Source of the DNA: Candidatus Woesearchaeota archaeon
Lineage (GTDB): Archaea; Nanobdellota; Nanobdellia; Woesearchaeales; JAUUYB01
DNA length: 5,542 nt
Assembly (NCBI GenBank): GCA_030590605.1
Contig: JAUUYB010000083.1
Location: 1-5,542, forward strand
Direction of reading: 5' to 3'
Shown here: one piece after another, positions 4,753 through 5,542 of the stretch
How the letters are laid out: each line of letters begins with the position of its first letter
Position numbering within the stretch: the first letter of the stretch is position 1
Notes under the pieces: generated by a model
The model's input: the letters and a program-made list of their open reading frames with translations, nothing else
What the model was told of the DNA's origin: nothing
Database searches by the model: none
Position numbers and translations under genes: made by a program

Positions 4753-5542
4753 CTAGGTTCTTAAGATCGAGTCCATCATGATTGTCTCGTTCCTTAAAGT
4801 GAGGTCGCCAATCGCTTCTGCTTCAGACGAGAAATATTCACTGAACCTGTTGATGATCGCCCGATATTCAGTCGTCATCTTCAACTTCATGGACTGGCGC
4901 TCCCATCTTCCCAATTCCTGTTTCTCTGGAGGAATTATGATACCAGACTCATCGAAGGAAACCTGAGGCGGAACCTCAACCCTCATATCATCGATCCAAT
5001 TTCGCATCACATTGACATACCTAGCCAGCAGAATTCCCTTCCGGATACCGGTATTGTCATAATAATCAGGCTCGACTTGAGGTAGAGGTATAGCGACAAC
5101 CTCCCCCCCATCTACACCTCCCCTATCTTTATAGCTTGTGAGCACCCTGAGATTATCACCTTCTCCAACTTTCTTTAGCTTGAGGATGACTATACCCCCT
5201 TTGATCTCTCCGTCTTCGCTCTTGGAAGGAAACAGCGTCTTCACATTCATTATCTCTCCAGTAGCCTCTTCAGCGCTCGGAGATCCGTAAACCTTTTCGA
5301 TGTCGAATGCATCGGATTCCACCTTCAATAGGAGGTCGAATACCAACGGGGTCACCATGAACTCGAACTCCTCATCCATACGCGTCATGAAATCCTTGGC
5401 TGAATGGACAGAATAATAGTTCGCTCCCTGGACATCCGATATCTCCTCAATCAGTTCTGTGTTGAAATCAACACCTATCCCTATGAAAGTCGTATAGATA
5501 CCTCTGTCCGCATTCTCCGTGGTCAGAGAGAGCAGATCCTTA
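4753..5542 (-). CDS. von Willebrand factor A (VWA) domain protein, C-terminal 262 residues (5' end outside window)
   Basis: The frame is open from the right edge to a TAG at 4753; the first ATG in view (5388) is internal, because the preceding 51 codons clearly continue the domain. These codons give the end of a VWA fold: GIYTTFIGIGVDFNTELIEE, then ISDVQGANYYSVHSAKDF, the usual last strand and helices. The metal-site DxSxS motif would lie upstream, out of view. Next comes a beta-rich segment (MVTPLVFDLLLKVES, VYGSP, TLFPS, KGGIVILKLKKVG), then a helical part containing DYYDNTGIRKGILLARYVN and a charged tail rich in E, R and K. The order resembles secreted or membrane-anchored VWA proteins often annotated as Ca-activated chloride channel-like, which bind ligands rather than act as channels. 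A signal peptide or anchor cannot be judged. Convergent with TBP; no functional link is implied. Confidence 0.82.
   Translation of the reverse strand, partial: KDLLSLTTENADRGIYTTFIGIGVDFNTELIEEISDVQGANYYSVHSAKDFMTRMDEEFEFMVTPLVFDLLLKVESDAFDIEKVYGSPSAEEATGEIMNVKTLFPSKSEDGEIKGGIVILKLKKVGEGDNLRVLTSYKDRGGVDGGEVVAIPLPQVEPDYYDNTGIRKGILLARYVNVMRNWIDDMRVEVPPQVSFDESGIIIPPEKQELGRWERQSMKLKMTTEYRAIINRFSEYFSSEAEAIGDLTLRNETIMMDSILRT

Overview
The window looks like part of an archaeal chromosome. The strongest evidence is a complete two-repeat TATA-binding protein (TBP) gene. Supporting it are AT-rich TATA boxes about 27 bases upstream of start codons, apparently leaderless genes, and Shine-Dalgarno sequences matching the archaeal 16S 3' end. 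The small unknown membrane proteins and the C-terminal tail of the TIM-barrel protein remind me of DPANN-type genomes such as Woesearchaeota. That lineage guess is recollection only and cannot be settled from this sequence.

Layout, left to right. (1) The 3' end of a xylose-isomerase-like TIM-barrel protein on the + strand, running to 403. (2) A short convergent spacer with T-rich tracts in both directions. (3) Two small integral-membrane protein genes on the - strand (727-1095, then 468-716), probably one transcript. (4) A 76-base divergent promoter region with one TATA box per direction, each about 27 bases from its start codon, so both first genes are probably leaderless. (5) On the + strand, a small SAM-dependent methyltransferase (1172-1696), then a phosphoribosyltransferase-fold protein of unknown substrate (1769-2782). 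(6) A class II fructose-bisphosphate-type aldolase (2848-4002) with its own TATA box and a near-ideal Shine-Dalgarno. (7) TBP (4139-4684), preceded by a 136-base spacer holding a BRE/TATA-like promoter and an inverted repeat. (8) A convergent spacer, then the C-terminal 262 residues of a von Willebrand factor A (VWA) domain protein on the - strand, entering from the right edge.

The genes do not form one obvious pathway. The aldolase and TIM-barrel protein belong to carbohydrate metabolism, the PRTase-like protein plausibly to nucleotide or PRPP chemistry, TBP to basal transcription, and the VWA and small membrane proteins to the cell envelope. Most have their own promoter; only the membrane pair and perhaps methyltransferase/PRTase look co-transcribed. 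I see no mobile element, CRISPR array, tRNA, rRNA or phage gene, and no gene-free stretch over 300 bases. No clear new multi-gene system is visible. The best candidates for undescribed biology are the PRTase-like protein with its C-terminal extension, the paired small membrane proteins, and the inverted repeat ahead of the TBP start.
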